From contig NZ_KZ300477.1 of the NCBI RefSeq assembly GCF_002514735.1, positions 373,879 through 437,878 on the forward strand: DNA of 64,000 nt. The letters run 5' to 3'. The translations under genes and the position numbers were made by a program. This DNA is from Sediminicola luteus. Lineage in GTDB: Bacteria > Bacteroidota > Bacteroidia > Flavobacteriales > Flavobacteriaceae. Each line of letters opens with the position of its first letter. The first letter of the stretch is position 1. The notes beneath the pieces are model-generated. The model made no database searches, was not told the origin of the DNA, and was given only the letters and a program-made list of their open reading frames with translations. Below, piece after piece: positions 1 to 8,726 of this stretch.

Positions 1-220
1 CCAATAAAAATGGGGAGCCGGTATTTTAACCCCGGCCCCCACCAATCCCCAGGTTGATCAAAGACCTCGGATTGTAATCACCAACCATCACATCAATCTA
101 TTAACAACAATTCTGTTTATTTACCATCCAAGCCCGCTCTTTACGTTTTTCCGGCAAATAACTTATGCTAAGGCCCAATGTGCCGATAACCCCTAGAATT
201 GGTCCGACATATTCGAGGCC

Positions 221-496
221 CTAACAGAACTCGGCATCACATTGATCTTCGTCCCACCCTTTTTTCAGTTCCTCGAAATAGGCATCATCGAATATTTCGG
301 GGAACTCCTGGGCGACACTTTTTTTTAGCAAAAGGACCTTATCCTTTACCACCAATCTCACCCTATCCTCAGTTTGACCGGTAGTGGATGAGAAACTTAT
401 CACATCATATTCGTTAAAACCTTCAGGATAGACCGCTTTTATCGCCTGGATCAGTTCCTTATCCAAAAAACCAAAGTCTATGTTTACATGTTCCAT
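221..496 (-). CDS. Small acidic hypothetical protein (91 aa)
   Basis: I do not recognise a named family. The protein is acidic, with no signal peptide or membrane segment. It has an N-terminal half rich in aromatic and acidic residues, a central beta-like stretch (DRVRLVVKDKVLLLKKS) and a very acidic C-terminus ending in EDQCDAEFC. It starts at an ATG followed by EHVNIDFGFLD and stands alone, about 680 bases upstream of ssb on the other strand. Its position beside ssb and a RadC-like gene suggests an accessory gene of the integrative element. The calm codon use and plausible globular sequence favour a real gene, but no function can be given. Confidence 0.6.
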   Translation of the reverse strand: MEHVNIDFGFLDKELIQAIKAVYPEGFNEYDVISFSSTTGQTEDRVRLVVKDKVLLLKKSVAQEFPEIFDDAYFEELKKGWDEDQCDAEFC

Positions 497-1177
497 CTCC
501 GATAATTTTAAGGTTAAGACAACCTAGGTTTATCCGGGTCACCTATTTTTTTATGATTTTTCGAAACTTTTTTTCGAGAACTTTATATTAGAAGATATCC
601 TATTCGAAAAGATCAGCCTGTAGCACATGTATGCATCTCATTTATAATGTTTTATGTTTTGTTTTATTTCAGAATACCTTCAAATACAAGAACAAGAAAA
701 TCGACATGACACCTATGTTAAACGGCTCCTCCCTGATCGATCGTCCCTACTAGGTCGGTACCCTTATGACAGAGGGGTTCCGAATTGAAGGACGGAAGTA
801 GGTCAGGAGATCAAAAACATCCGCTATGATATCCTCCGATAGTTAACGCCCCATTTTGTTACCACACCGTCCCCTTTCCGTTTTCCATCATCACCGTAAT
901 GCCCTCACATCGTCTTTTTTCGATTGCTAAAGAACGGTATCCCCCCATGGCAGGGCGGCATAAACCGTCGTACTATTTATACGCCCCACCATGGGGGGAT
1001 ACCGTAAGGACTTTGCATCAAAAAAAGACGATGCGAGGGCACTATGGGAAGTAAAGCGAAAATCAGCAAAATGGAATGTATACGAACATGGAAAAGTACC
1101 GGGCGAAAAGAATCAAAAAAAGACAATGCTCAGGATATAATAAGTAAATCGATTTTTTTTTTAACCATTTAAAACTA
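497..1177. other. Long non-coding region upstream of ssb
   Basis: No convincing gene is seen in these 680 bases. The first part (about 540 to 670) is AT-rich. The second part carries a large inverted repeat at 901 to 1040. The stretch just before ssb has a run of T residues and the sequence TTTAAAACTAATG leading into the start codon. A replication or transfer origin is possible here but not shown. Confidence 0.5.
901..1040. repeat. Large imperfect inverted repeat (about 57-bp arms)
   Basis: The left arm runs from 901 to about 957 and the right arm from about 981 to 1040, with a loop of about 23 bases. Perfectly paired blocks include CGGTATCCCCCCATGG (935 to 950) with its complement at 989 to 1004, and CATCGTCTTTTTT with AAAAAAGACGATG in the outer arms. 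The outermost GCCCTC and GAGGGC also pair. It lies about 140 bases before ssb. It could form a cruciform or an RNA hairpin. No transposase and no clear target-site duplication are seen. Confidence 0.85.
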
Positions 1178-1519
1178 ATGAATATGGGAACATTGAGAAA
1201 CCAAGTACGATTGATCGGTAATGTTGGACAGGATCCAAAGGTGACAGATCTGGAAAGTGGCAAAAAAGTGGCACGTCTACGACTGGCCACTAATGAGTTC
1301 TATAAGGACGCACAGGGTAATACGCAAAAAACGACCGATTGGCATATGGTGATAGCCTGGGGTAAAACCGCCCATATCATCCAAAGGTTCGTTACCAAAG
1401 GTATGGAAATGTCCCTGGAGGGAAAACTCAGGACCAGATCTTTCCCCGGTCCGGACGGTAATCAACGATATGTCACTGAAATAGTGGCCGAAAACATCCA
1501 TTTACCGAAAAAACAATAA
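1178..1519 (+). CDS. ssb: Single-stranded DNA-binding protein
   Basis: This is a compact SSB with one OB fold: NQVRLIGNVGQDPKV at the N-terminus, then KKVARLRLATNEFY, TDWHMVIAWGKTA and MEMSLEGKLRTRSF, ending in VTEIVAENIHLPKKQ. At 113 aa it lacks the long acidic tail typical of chromosomal SSB, as is common for SSB copies on mobile elements. It binds single-stranded DNA, here presumably the transferred strand during conjugation or replication of the excised circle. The start could be the ATG at 1178 or the one at 1184 (MGTLRN). A strong terminator follows at 1521. Downstream in the same direction are a RadC-like gene and the mobilisation genes. Confidence 0.93.
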   Translation: MNMGTLRNQVRLIGNVGQDPKVTDLESGKKVARLRLATNEFYKDAQGNTQKTTDWHMVIAWGKTAHIIQRFVTKGMEMSLEGKLRTRSFPGPDGNQRYVTEIVAENIHLPKKQ

Positions 1520-1520
1520 G

Positions 1521-1556
1521 AAAAAGCGGGAAGGGTCAGGCCCTTCCCGCTTTTTC
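1521..1556 (+). terminator. Rho-independent terminator after ssb
   Basis: A near-perfect hairpin AAAAAGCGGGAAGGG, loop TCAG, CCCTTCCCGCTTTTT begins one base after the ssb stop codon and ends in a T run. The A and T runs on either side would let it act in both directions. Confidence 0.9.
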
Positions 1557-1574
1557 TTATCCAATACCCCATAA

Positions 1575-2027
1575 ATGGAGAACAGGATCAATGAAATCAA
1601 GGTAAGCTATTATGGCGGGGATCACATCAAAAAGGCTCCCAAGATAAAGCTGTCCGCGGATGCGGCGGAAATATTGTTCTTCCAATGGGACAAAGGTGTA
1701 TTGGGACTACAGGAAACCTTCAAGGTACTACTACTGGACAGATCCAATAGGGTCAAAGGCCAATATGAGTTATCCAAAGGCGGTATCCATGGTACCTTGG
1801 TGGATATAAGGATCTTGATGGCCGTTGCCCTAAAATCACTCTCCGTTGGACTTATCTTGGCCCATAACCACCCAAGCGGCAATCTTTCGCCAAGTTCGGC
1901 GGATAGGGAAACAACATCGAAAATCATTAAGGCCGCCTCCTACTTCGATATAAAGATCCTAGACCATCTGATCCTCGCCCCCAACGGGGACTATTACAGT
2001 TTCGCCGATCAAGGGATACTTTACTGA
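1575..2027 (+). CDS. radC: RadC-like JAB-domain protein
   Basis: A JAB/MPN metal-binding fold of the RadC type. The metal motif is visible as AHNHPSGNLSPSSAD (His97, His99, Asp110), with Glu47 as the likely catalytic acid, and the typical ILDHLILAPNGDYYSFADQG ending. At 150 aa it has only the JAB domain, without the N-terminal helix-hairpin-helix part of full-length RadC. Such short copies are common on Bacteroidetes conjugative elements; their biochemical role is not settled, though a DNA-related peptidase or isopeptidase activity is the usual guess. It lies downstream of ssb, separated by the terminator at 1521. Confidence 0.9.
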   Translation: MENRINEIKVSYYGGDHIKKAPKIKLSADAAEILFFQWDKGVLGLQETFKVLLLDRSNRVKGQYELSKGGIHGTLVDIRILMAVALKSLSVGLILAHNHPSGNLSPSSADRETTSKIIKAASYFDIKILDHLILAPNGDYYSFADQGILY

Positions 2028-2351
2028 TTAATTGCTCCTGGTGCTTTCCATTCCCAAACTATGGCCTATGGGTTGAGGATTTGATAAAAAATCGTCGTCG
2101 GTCATGTTAAGGTCAAGGGAACAAACTCGAAAAACACCTGTCCCATGATACATTCAAAAACGATTCCCTGAAAAAAAGGAATAGCAAGACGGTAATGCGC
2201 AAAAAGCGGCATTACGGGGGGTGAAGGGCCATTCGGCCCAGTGTTCATAAGGAATAAGGAAGGTCGGCCCAAAAATGGCCGAGGTTAGAATTGTAACAAT
2301 CATGGTGTTGGCCCCACAGGAACGGGGCCACATTGTAACAATCCGAAGATC
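2028..2351. other. Intergenic region before the mobilisation genes
   Basis: No gene is seen in these 324 bases. The region contains several small hairpins, for example GTAATGC paired with GCATTAC near 2190 to 2215 and GGGCC-ATTC-GGCCC near 2225 to 2240, and the symmetric structure at 2290 to 2342 listed separately. The position directly before a relaxase operon fits an origin of transfer. Confidence 0.5.
2290..2342. promoter_or_regulatory. Candidate oriT or mob-operon operator
   Basis: Two identical 11-bp elements ATTGTAACAAT (2290 to 2300 and 2332 to 2342), each itself a near-palindrome, flank a hairpin with TGGCCCC (2309 to 2315) and GGGGCCA (2324 to 2330). The structure ends 9 bases before the ATG of the BfmA-like gene. 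Bacteroidetes relaxases act at hairpins beside their own genes, so this is a good oriT candidate; an operator bound by the accessory protein is the alternative. Confidence 0.55.
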
Positions 2352-2858
2352 ATGGATGGATTTGGGACCATACGGATACATAAAAAGACCCTGGAAAGGT
2401 TCAAGATCTTTTCCAGAAAAGCGGCGATGACCTATTCGGATTGTCTCGAGTCCTGTATGGACTTCTTTACTTTTCATGGTATAGGGCCCAAGGACCGTTT
2501 CGGACCACGGTTCCAAAGGGAACAGGATAGGACCCGCAAACGCATTGATGCCGTGGTGGCCATAATCAAGAACATCGAGAGACATCAGACACGACCGACC
2601 TTGGGACTATTGGAGGCCTTGATAGAGCAAACCACCAGGTCGATCATGGATCATGACCAAGGGCACCATGGCGAACGGGAAGGCTTTCCCGAACCAATAC
2701 AACAAACGGAATGGGAACGACTCCTTTCGATGGAAAAGGAACTCCAGGAGCTACTCGATTGCGTCATAGAGGTAAACCCAAGAATGGGTAAACCTTACCT
2801 AAGGCTCCAAACCCCCATATCCAAGATCAACCGATTGAAAATGGAACTAAAAAGATAA
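2352..2858 (+). CDS. bfmA: BfmA/BtgA-like mobilisation accessory protein
   Basis: This 168-aa protein resembles the BfmA/BtgA family of Bacteroidetes mobilisation proteins: it begins with a GTIRIHKKTLERFKIFSRK segment, then SDCLESCMDFFTFHGIGPKDRFG, and RKRIDAVVAIIKNIERHQT, which I recall as family hallmarks. Such proteins are thought to bind oriT DNA (a ribbon-helix-helix-like N-terminus is likely) and help the relaxase form the relaxosome. It is encoded just after the symmetric site at 2290 to 2342 and 4 bases before the relaxase gene, so the two are clearly cotranscribed. The family call rests on remembered similarity. Confidence 0.82.
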   Translation: MDGFGTIRIHKKTLERFKIFSRKAAMTYSDCLESCMDFFTFHGIGPKDRFGPRFQREQDRTRKRIDAVVAIIKNIERHQTRPTLGLLEALIEQTTRSIMDHDQGHHGEREGFPEPIQQTEWERLLSMEKELQELLDCVIEVNPRMGKPYLRLQTPISKINRLKMELKR

Positions 2859-2862
2859 TCTC

Positions 2863-3879
2863 ATGCATATCAACATCTCCGCCCAAAAACTGGAAAGTAC
2901 GTACACAGGTAGCGTACGTGATTACGTGACCTATCTGGAAAAAGAGGAAAAAACCATTGGGCCCGAGGCCCGGAAAGGGTTCTTCAATCTGGATACCGAT
3001 GGGATCCCATCGGAAAGGGTGATAGCCGAAATCGATGGCAACACCGCCAAACTCAAAAAGAAGGATCCTCGGTTCTATTCCATAGTGGTCAGTCCCAGCC
3101 AAAGGGAACTGAAACATATCCGGAACGATAAACAACTCTTAAAACAATATACCCGAAAACTCATGGAGGCCTATGCCCATAACTTCAATCGCAACCAAAG
3201 GATACAGGTAAGCGATATTATGTTCTTCGCCAAGATCGAGGACAAGAGGACCTTTCGGGGCTTTGAAAGGCAGGTCCTGGGTAACGCCCCTTATCATAAA
3301 GAGATCGTCAAGCTAAAAAACGACATGGCCAAGATCGCCCGGGGGGAAATACAAGGGAACTTAAGGCGGATCCAGGCCAAGATCGATGCCCTCGATAAAC
3401 AGGCCCCATACCGCGCCCAAGGTAAACGTATCGTTTCCGGAATGGAAAAACCCGGTCTGCAGACCCATGTACACATTATCGTCAGTCGAAAGGATATCCA
3501 AGGTAAACATATCCTTTCCCCACTTTCGAAATACCGTGCCTCTGAAGTGGTACTGAACGGCAAACCCATAAAAAGAGGTTTTGATCGCAATGCTTTTTTA
3601 GAGTCCGCCGAAAAGACCTTCGATACCGTAACGGGGTATAACAGGAACTATGTCGAGACCTATACTGGTCGTAAGGCCCTTTTGAACGACCCCAAGGCTT
3701 TTTACCAAAAGATATTGGGTCTACCGAAAGGGGAAAAAGCCATCGCCCTAAAGCTCCTTAAAACCTTAGGGACACGCATGCCGGTACCATTAGCAGCGAT
3801 CGGCCCCCTCAAAGATCCCATAAAAAGCGTTAAAAAAGGGCTTTCAAAGACCTTAAGGAGTGCCGCCATAGAGTATTGA
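2863..3879 (+). CDS. HUH-type relaxase (MobB / DUF5712-like)
   Basis: A 338-aa mobilisation relaxase. The two-histidine metal motif is seen as THVHIIVSRK (His202 and His204), and FYSIVVSPSQRE near residues 71 to 82 matches the first beta-strand region of such relaxases. Candidate nucleophile tyrosines lie in the N-terminal part (Tyr14, Tyr21, Tyr24). The enzyme would nick oriT and stay bound to the 5' end of the transferred strand in the cytoplasm. It sits between the BfmA-like gene and the coupling protein gene (3-base gap), the usual order of a mobilisation operon. Smaller than many MobA relaxases, but in line with the DUF5712 family as I remember it. Confidence 0.82.
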   Translation: MHINISAQKLESTYTGSVRDYVTYLEKEEKTIGPEARKGFFNLDTDGIPSERVIAEIDGNTAKLKKKDPRFYSIVVSPSQRELKHIRNDKQLLKQYTRKLMEAYAHNFNRNQRIQVSDIMFFAKIEDKRTFRGFERQVLGNAPYHKEIVKLKNDMAKIARGEIQGNLRRIQAKIDALDKQAPYRAQGKRIVSGMEKPGLQTHVHIIVSRKDIQGKHILSPLSKYRASEVVLNGKPIKRGFDRNAFLESAEKTFDTVTGYNRNYVETYTGRKALLNDPKAFYQKILGLPKGEKAIALKLLKTLGTRMPVPLAAIGPLKDPIKSVKKGLSKTLRSAAIEY

Positions 3880-3882
3880 ACC

Positions 3883-5490
3883 ATGGATATGTCAACGATT
3901 CTGACCATCGTATCCCTTCTGTTGATCGACTTGATTTCGATCCGATGGGTCCCCCTGGGGAAATGGATGGCCCCGCTAGCGACAGTATTGGCCCAAATCA
4001 ATTATCACCTCTTTTTCGGAATGGATAACGCAACCCTCATACTGTTGTGGCTCCAACTCCCTTTTTGGTCCTTTCATCTGATATTACTAGGGGCAGTGGC
4101 AACCCGAAGGTCGGCCTCCCAAAAAAACAGGTATAGGGCCTCGATCCGGACCACCGGTGGTCCTTTGGTACTAGAGAACATACGCCGTGGGGTCTCGGTG
4201 ATCGGGGCCGCAGGCAGCGGTAAGACCGAGAGTGTAGTGGCCGCTTTTCTAGAGCATTTCGCCAAACATGGTTTCTCAGGGGTCATACATGATTATAAGG
4301 ATTTCGAGATCGCCGGGATGGCCTACCCACTTTTCGATGGGAAGGGGATACCCTTTTACCTGGTATCGTTCGGTCCCTTCCACGATCGCATAAACCCCAT
4401 TGCCCCGGCCTACCTTCCCAATGAGGAAAGCGTCCATGCCATGGCACGTGTCCTGATGGACAACCTTCTGGAAAGGGAAGATGGTCAACGTTCGGGAGCG
4501 GCCCGGTTCTTCGATGATGCGGTCGAAGGCCTTTTGGCAGGGATCATTTGGCGGTTACGCACTGATTTCCCGGGCTTCTGTAGCCTGCCACATTTGATGG
4601 CCCTTTACCAAACCTTGGATTTGGAAGCACTGGCCCGTTTCTTAAGTGACGATATCGTTTCCAAGGCTATGGCGGACGCCTTTCTCTCCAGCGTTCCTTC
4701 CCCAAGACAATTGGCGGGTATACGGGCTACCCTATCGAATGCCCTTAAAAAGATCGCGACCAAGGGCATATTCTGGACCTTGGGATACGATGGCGTACCA
4801 TTGGATATCAACCAAAAAAGTTCCCCTGCCATACTCTGTTTGGTGAACCATCCCCGAAACGGGACCTCCCTTTCACCGGTAATCTCGGCCGTGATCCATT
4901 CCACCATACAATGTATGTCCCTAGTCGGACAACGCCCCTCCTTCCTGCTCATGGAGGAGGCCCCTACGATCCGTCTACCGGAAATGCATAGGATTCCGGC
5001 CACCCTTAGGGGCTATGACATCCTTACCCTATACGTAATGCAGGACAAGATCCAGAACGATATCGTCTACGGGGAGAAAAAGGCAAGGGCCATCCTGGCC
5101 AATCTTTCCTATCAATTCTTTGGAAAGGCCAACGATCCGGATACGGCCAAATATTATGAACGTTTCTTCGAACCCATCAAGAAAAGGACCACCACCATTT
5201 CCCGTGGGATAGGCCTAGGGTTCGATACCCGGATAAGCAAAGGGGAAAAAGAAGTCGCCAAGATGCGGGCCGATGCCTTCTTTCGGTTGGATCAAGGGGA
5301 ATTCGTGGTCTTCCATGATGGAAAAGACCGTAAGGTCCGCTTTAAGGCACCCCGCCTTGGAAAACGATTGCCCCGACCTAAGAAAATCGGGGCAATGGAA
5401 CTGGAAAGGAACTTTAGACGGATCCATAAGGAAGTCCGGGACCATTTTTCAAGACTATATCCGCCGTCCCCCCCCGGATACAAAGGATAA
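3883..5490 (+). CDS. VirD4-like type IV coupling protein
   Basis: The 535-aa protein has hydrophobic N-terminal membrane segments (about residues 5 to 20 and 48 to 72), then the P-loop GAAGSGKT (108 to 115) and a Walker B-like FLLMEEAPT near residue 350, followed by a C-terminal TraM-recognition-type region. It is the inner-membrane ATPase that hands the relaxosome to the type IV secretion channel. It follows the relaxase by 3 bases. In Bacteroidetes literature this function is called MobC or TraG-like; no symbol is given here to avoid confusion with the VirB4-type TraG. It converges with traN, whose stop lies only 8 bases away, with no clear terminator between them. Confidence 0.92.
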   Translation: MDMSTILTIVSLLLIDLISIRWVPLGKWMAPLATVLAQINYHLFFGMDNATLILLWLQLPFWSFHLILLGAVATRRSASQKNRYRASIRTTGGPLVLENIRRGVSVIGAAGSGKTESVVAAFLEHFAKHGFSGVIHDYKDFEIAGMAYPLFDGKGIPFYLVSFGPFHDRINPIAPAYLPNEESVHAMARVLMDNLLEREDGQRSGAARFFDDAVEGLLAGIIWRLRTDFPGFCSLPHLMALYQTLDLEALARFLSDDIVSKAMADAFLSSVPSPRQLAGIRATLSNALKKIATKGIFWTLGYDGVPLDINQKSSPAILCLVNHPRNGTSLSPVISAVIHSTIQCMSLVGQRPSFLLMEEAPTIRLPEMHRIPATLRGYDILTLYVMQDKIQNDIVYGEKKARAILANLSYQFFGKANDPDTAKYYERFFEPIKKRTTTISRGIGLGFDTRISKGEKEVAKMRADAFFRLDQGEFVVFHDGKDRKVRFKAPRLGKRLPRPKKIGAMELERNFRRIHKEVRDHFSRLYPPSPPGYKG

Positions 5491-5497
5491 AGCACCA

Positions 5498-6343
5498 TCA
5501 ATACGTAAAATGGGGAGCACGGAGCTTGACCGTTAACCGCCGACCATGAGGTTCCCAAAGATCCAAACGCATGGATTCCCCTTTTCCCATGACGAATCGC
5601 GGTAGGACCAAAACGACCCTGGCCTCCCCCCCTTGCCCGATCGTTTTGGGCTGACCATGTATATAGATCGGGACGATTTCGGTATCCTGGGTGATGGCCC
5701 TACGGACCACCTTTCTGGCCGAACGGAATAGTTTTAACTGCTCCCAAACGAAATCCACCCCGGATCGATTGGAGACGGAAATTTGCAGATAGACCAGTCC
5801 TTGACCATATACCCAATTGGTGACCTTAAAGGAAAAACCACCGTTACGATCGCCCAGGTCCAATCTTTCCGGTAACCTGAGTAGGGCCTGACAGTTTTTT
5901 TCCAAGGTTGTGAGGTCGGGTCCACCTGACATCCCTTTACCCTTGGTAACCAACACTTTTTCAGGGGATTCAACCCCTCTTTCGGGGTCCCTTGACGAAG
6001 AAGGGATAACAGCACTCTCGGATGCTATCACATAGTGTAGCCGCTCAAGGGAACCCATATACCCTAAAACCAAACAATAGATACTACCATCCTTGGTTCG
6101 CACCCAAAGGTTGCCCATGGCCCCTTTATCCGCCCTCAAGAACCCCATGGTCTGTGGGGTTTTCCCATCGAAATCGAAAGAGAAACGGGCCGTACTACAG
6201 GTAGCACCCATTATGGGGCTCCCGAAGGAGACCCCGACCATCATATCCCTATTGGCATAAATGGTGTCCAAGACCTTTTCCTGGGAAAAAAGCCCCGAAA
6301 GGGACATTATATATACCATTGCGAAAATCCTCATCTTGTCCAT
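5498..6343 (-). CDS. traN: Conjugative transposon protein TraN (DUF4138)
   Basis: A 281-aa exported protein with an N-terminal signal peptide (hydrophobic stretch after MDKMRIF, ending near LFSQEK). The TYANRDMMVGVSFGSPI segment and the following FLRADKGAMGNLWVRTKDGSIYCL match TraN/DUF4138 proteins of CTnDOT-type elements, which are periplasmic or outer-membrane channel parts comparable to VirB9. It is the last gene of the tra operon, 2 bases after traM. TraO and TraQ, which normally follow TraN, are absent: the next gene is the convergent coupling protein. Confidence 0.9.
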   Translation of the reverse strand: MDKMRIFAMVYIMSLSGLFSQEKVLDTIYANRDMMVGVSFGSPIMGATCSTARFSFDFDGKTPQTMGFLRADKGAMGNLWVRTKDGSIYCLVLGYMGSLERLHYVIASESAVIPSSSRDPERGVESPEKVLVTKGKGMSGGPDLTTLEKNCQALLRLPERLDLGDRNGGFSFKVTNWVYGQGLVYLQISVSNRSGVDFVWEQLKLFRSARKVVRRAITQDTEIVPIYIHGQPKTIGQGGEARVVLVLPRFVMGKGESMRLDLWEPHGRRLTVKLRAPHFTY

Positions 6344-6345
6344 CT

Positions 6346-7212
6346 TTATTCGTTTTGTTTTTTCCTGAGTTCCAATACGGTCCTGTCGGGGACCGTTACC
6401 GTTAATTTCGACAGATCCCTTTTCAATAGGTTCCGAAGGCCCCTGAGTTCCGGAAGGCCCGGTACCTGTACCCTGTCCAATGCATCGCTACCCAATCTTG
6501 CAGGGGCCCCATCGATTCCTTTCCCATCCAAAGGCAAACCTTCCCATCCGTCATTGGGATCATAGGCCGTCACCTCCAGGGCATGGCCAAATGGTGCCCC
6601 TACCTCCACCAATAATCTATAGGGGGCCAATCCCACCTTACCATAAAAGGTAGTGTACTTGGGCACCGTATCTCGGCCTAAGGGGACATCCACCATCAAT
6701 TGCATCCGTAAGAGCATACCGGCCCTGACCCTTTGATCCCCTAGGACACGTACCTCGATGGGCGGGGAAAGTCCGATATCCCGGGATTCCGGAAAAAAGG
6801 CTTGTACATCAATTGGTCCCTCTTTGGGAACCGGTCCATTGTCCCTCGGGTTGGTGGCGGTATCCGGAACGATCCTTCTCTGGGGTACCCTGTTCCCATT
6901 TCCCTTATGTCCATGGTAGACCCTACGGGCCTTTGCATATAAGCTATCCAACCTCCCCTGTTCCAAATCGGGATTCCCGGTTTGTGCCAACTCGGGTAGG
7001 GAAAGCTCTTTATCCCCTTTCCAAGCGTCCAAGGCCTGTTTACGATTGGAATAAACCAAGGTATCCCCCAATAGCCCCGGGATCCCGGTTCCCTTGAGGG
7101 GGTCACTGTCCATAGGGACTTCCCTAAAGATCCAAATACCATATATCGACATCAGGGTCATCACCAGTAATACGATTCCCATAAAGATTGATTTCTTCCT
7201 ATCTATTACCAT
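6346..7212 (-). CDS. traM: Conjugative transposon protein TraM
   Basis: A 288-aa inner-membrane-anchored protein: a short cytoplasmic N-terminus, one membrane segment (about 9 to 28, SIFMGIVLLVMTLMSIYGIW), a long flexible proline- and charge-rich linker, and a C-terminal beta domain (from about residue 150). This layout and the C-terminal GHALEVTAYDPNDGWEGL motif match TraM of Bacteroidetes conjugative elements, a VirB10-like scaffold spanning the periplasm. It overlaps the end of traK by 14 bases and precedes traN by 2 bases, so translation is probably coupled. Confidence 0.9.
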   Translation of the reverse strand: MVIDRKKSIFMGIVLLVMTLMSIYGIWIFREVPMDSDPLKGTGIPGLLGDTLVYSNRKQALDAWKGDKELSLPELAQTGNPDLEQGRLDSLYAKARRVYHGHKGNGNRVPQRRIVPDTATNPRDNGPVPKEGPIDVQAFFPESRDIGLSPPIEVRVLGDQRVRAGMLLRMQLMVDVPLGRDTVPKYTTFYGKVGLAPYRLLVEVGAPFGHALEVTAYDPNDGWEGLPLDGKGIDGAPARLGSDALDRVQVPGLPELRGLRNLLKRDLSKLTVTVPDRTVLELRKKQNE

Positions 7213-7837
7213 AAGGGGTAGTTTTGGGTAGAACTATCTTACGCAGGGATTCCTCGAAGTAATCCGTGATCAATAATCCATGGGGGTTCTCGGGAAATTT
7301 CCGGTCCACCGCAAGCAACCTGCCACGGCTGACCAGCTCATAACGTTCAATGGAACCTCCCCGCCTAAGATCGAACACTGTCGTACACTTGAAGGCCCTT
7401 GAGGTCTTGCCGTCCTCCAATAGTTCGGGCCTTACGCTGACTATCTGTTGGATCAAAGCGAATTGTAACAACCTGTTATAGGTCCCATCCATTTTCTTTT
7501 GACGATAGACCTCATCCACTGTACCATCCCCTAACCACAGTGCCTTTTCCAGTTTCGTGTCATAGGTAGCGGGATCCAACCCATAGAAGTACCGATGGAA
7601 AAGATCCAAATGGGATTTGGCCTCCACTGCCCCTATATCCTCAAGGGCGATCCTGTCCAAGGGCAATACCCTCCCCTTGGCCCCAAGGACAAAGGCAGAT
7701 CCCATCGCATCCTTATAGATAGTATGGACCAGAAGGGCCGCCGCCCCACAGCTCAAAAGGGCCAAAAAAGTGGTCCCCATGGTAATCAAACGGTTCCACC
7801 TCAAAGCGGAATACAGGTTTTTGTATGGTGTTTTCAT
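7199..7837 (-). CDS. traK: Conjugative transposon protein TraK
   Basis: A 212-aa protein with one N-terminal membrane segment (about residues 18 to 40) and a periplasmic domain, as in VirB8-type assembly factors. The segment KSHLDLFHRYFYGLDP and the later LITDYFEESLRKI are typical of TraK. It starts 10 bases after traJ ends and overlaps traM by 14 bases. In the channel it would link inner-membrane parts to the TraM/TraN core. Confidence 0.9.
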   Translation of the reverse strand: MKTPYKNLYSALRWNRLITMGTTFLALLSCGAAALLVHTIYKDAMGSAFVLGAKGRVLPLDRIALEDIGAVEAKSHLDLFHRYFYGLDPATYDTKLEKALWLGDGTVDEVYRQKKMDGTYNRLLQFALIQQIVSVRPELLEDGKTSRAFKCTTVFDLRRGGSIERYELVSRGRLLAVDRKFPENPHGLLITDYFEESLRKIVLPKTTPYGNR

Positions 7838-7847
7838 AATCGATGTT

Positions 7848-8726
7848 TTAGGAAGTGAACAACCTCAAGGTAAATGTGATCGCCCGTTTATAAAGGCGGA
7901 ATTTGAGTACGACGATAAAGCCGATCGATGTGGCTTCCAAAAGGGTACGGATGATCGTACCCTCGGCAGGCTCCCCCCAAAGGGCCTCCCAAAACCCGGA
8001 ATTGATCGCCCGGTATAGCGCATTGATGAATATGTTGACCAGAAAAAAAGCAGGTACCAACATATATACACCTATATAAAGACGGAAAAAAGAATATGCC
8101 ATCCCCCTGAAACGCTCAAAGACGGCCAAGGCCATGACCAAGGGAAAGAATACCTGTAGTACCCCTAGGATAAAGAACCTTTCCGCCAGGAAAAGGGGGT
8201 ATAGGAACAGGTCGATGGCCCATAATGTCAATGCAAAACCGAAACTGAACATCTTTATCCCAAAGACCGGGGAACTGAAGGCCTCATAAACCAAGGCCCA
8301 AACTTTTTCGGCAACTTCCCAGAAAACGGGTTCCTCATCGATGGCGAATTCCTGGATGCTCAAGGGAAGCAGCGCAGGTGCGGTCTCGGTAAAGGCCGAT
8401 TCCAATGCGACCAATAGACCATCCAACAACCCTAGGATCTCAGGGGCATGTAACATCGCCAATACAAAAGCCAGGTTACGTAATAGATCGCGGGGCCTCA
8501 ACCCCCAACTTACCCCTTCCCTTTCCGCGGCCCCTTCGACATAGCCTTTGATCAGGTTGGCCAAGAACAACGCTACCCCTAGTGCCTTGGCCCCGACGAT
8601 CGTATATTGGGCGAACCCGCTCTCTCGGATCGTTCTGAAGATGGCGTCCATATACTCCAGGCCGGTACCTAGGACAAGTGAATATCCCATGATCAATAAG
8701 GCATTGTCCGTTGTTGGGATAGCCAT
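7848..8726 (-). CDS. traJ: Conjugative transposon protein TraJ (polytopic channel protein)
   Basis: A 292-aa polytopic membrane protein with at least five hydrophobic segments, for example IKMFSFGFALTLWAIDLFLY and FFILGVLQVFFPLVMALAVF. The final KRAITFTLRLFTS tail and the overall layout match TraJ of CTn elements, a VirB6/TrbL-like inner-membrane channel protein. It overlaps traI by 34 bases, which argues for coupled translation. Confidence 0.9.
   Translation of the reverse strand: MAIPTTDNALLIMGYSLVLGTGLEYMDAIFRTIRESGFAQYTIVGAKALGVALFLANLIKGYVEGAAEREGVSWGLRPRDLLRNLAFVLAMLHAPEILGLLDGLLVALESAFTETAPALLPLSIQEFAIDEEPVFWEVAEKVWALVYEAFSSPVFGIKMFSFGFALTLWAIDLFLYPLFLAERFFILGVLQVFFPLVMALAVFERFRGMAYSFFRLYIGVYMLVPAFFLVNIFINALYRAINSGFWEALWGEPAEGTIIRTLLEATSIGFIVVLKFRLYKRAITFTLRLFTS

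Noticed and set aside
901-1040. Insertion sequence or MITE
   Set aside because: No transposase and no convincing target-site duplication flank the arms; kept only as an inverted repeat.
2154-2585. 143-aa open frame on the minus strand
   Set aside because: Overlaps the BfmA-like gene and the oriT candidate; composition atypical and no motif.
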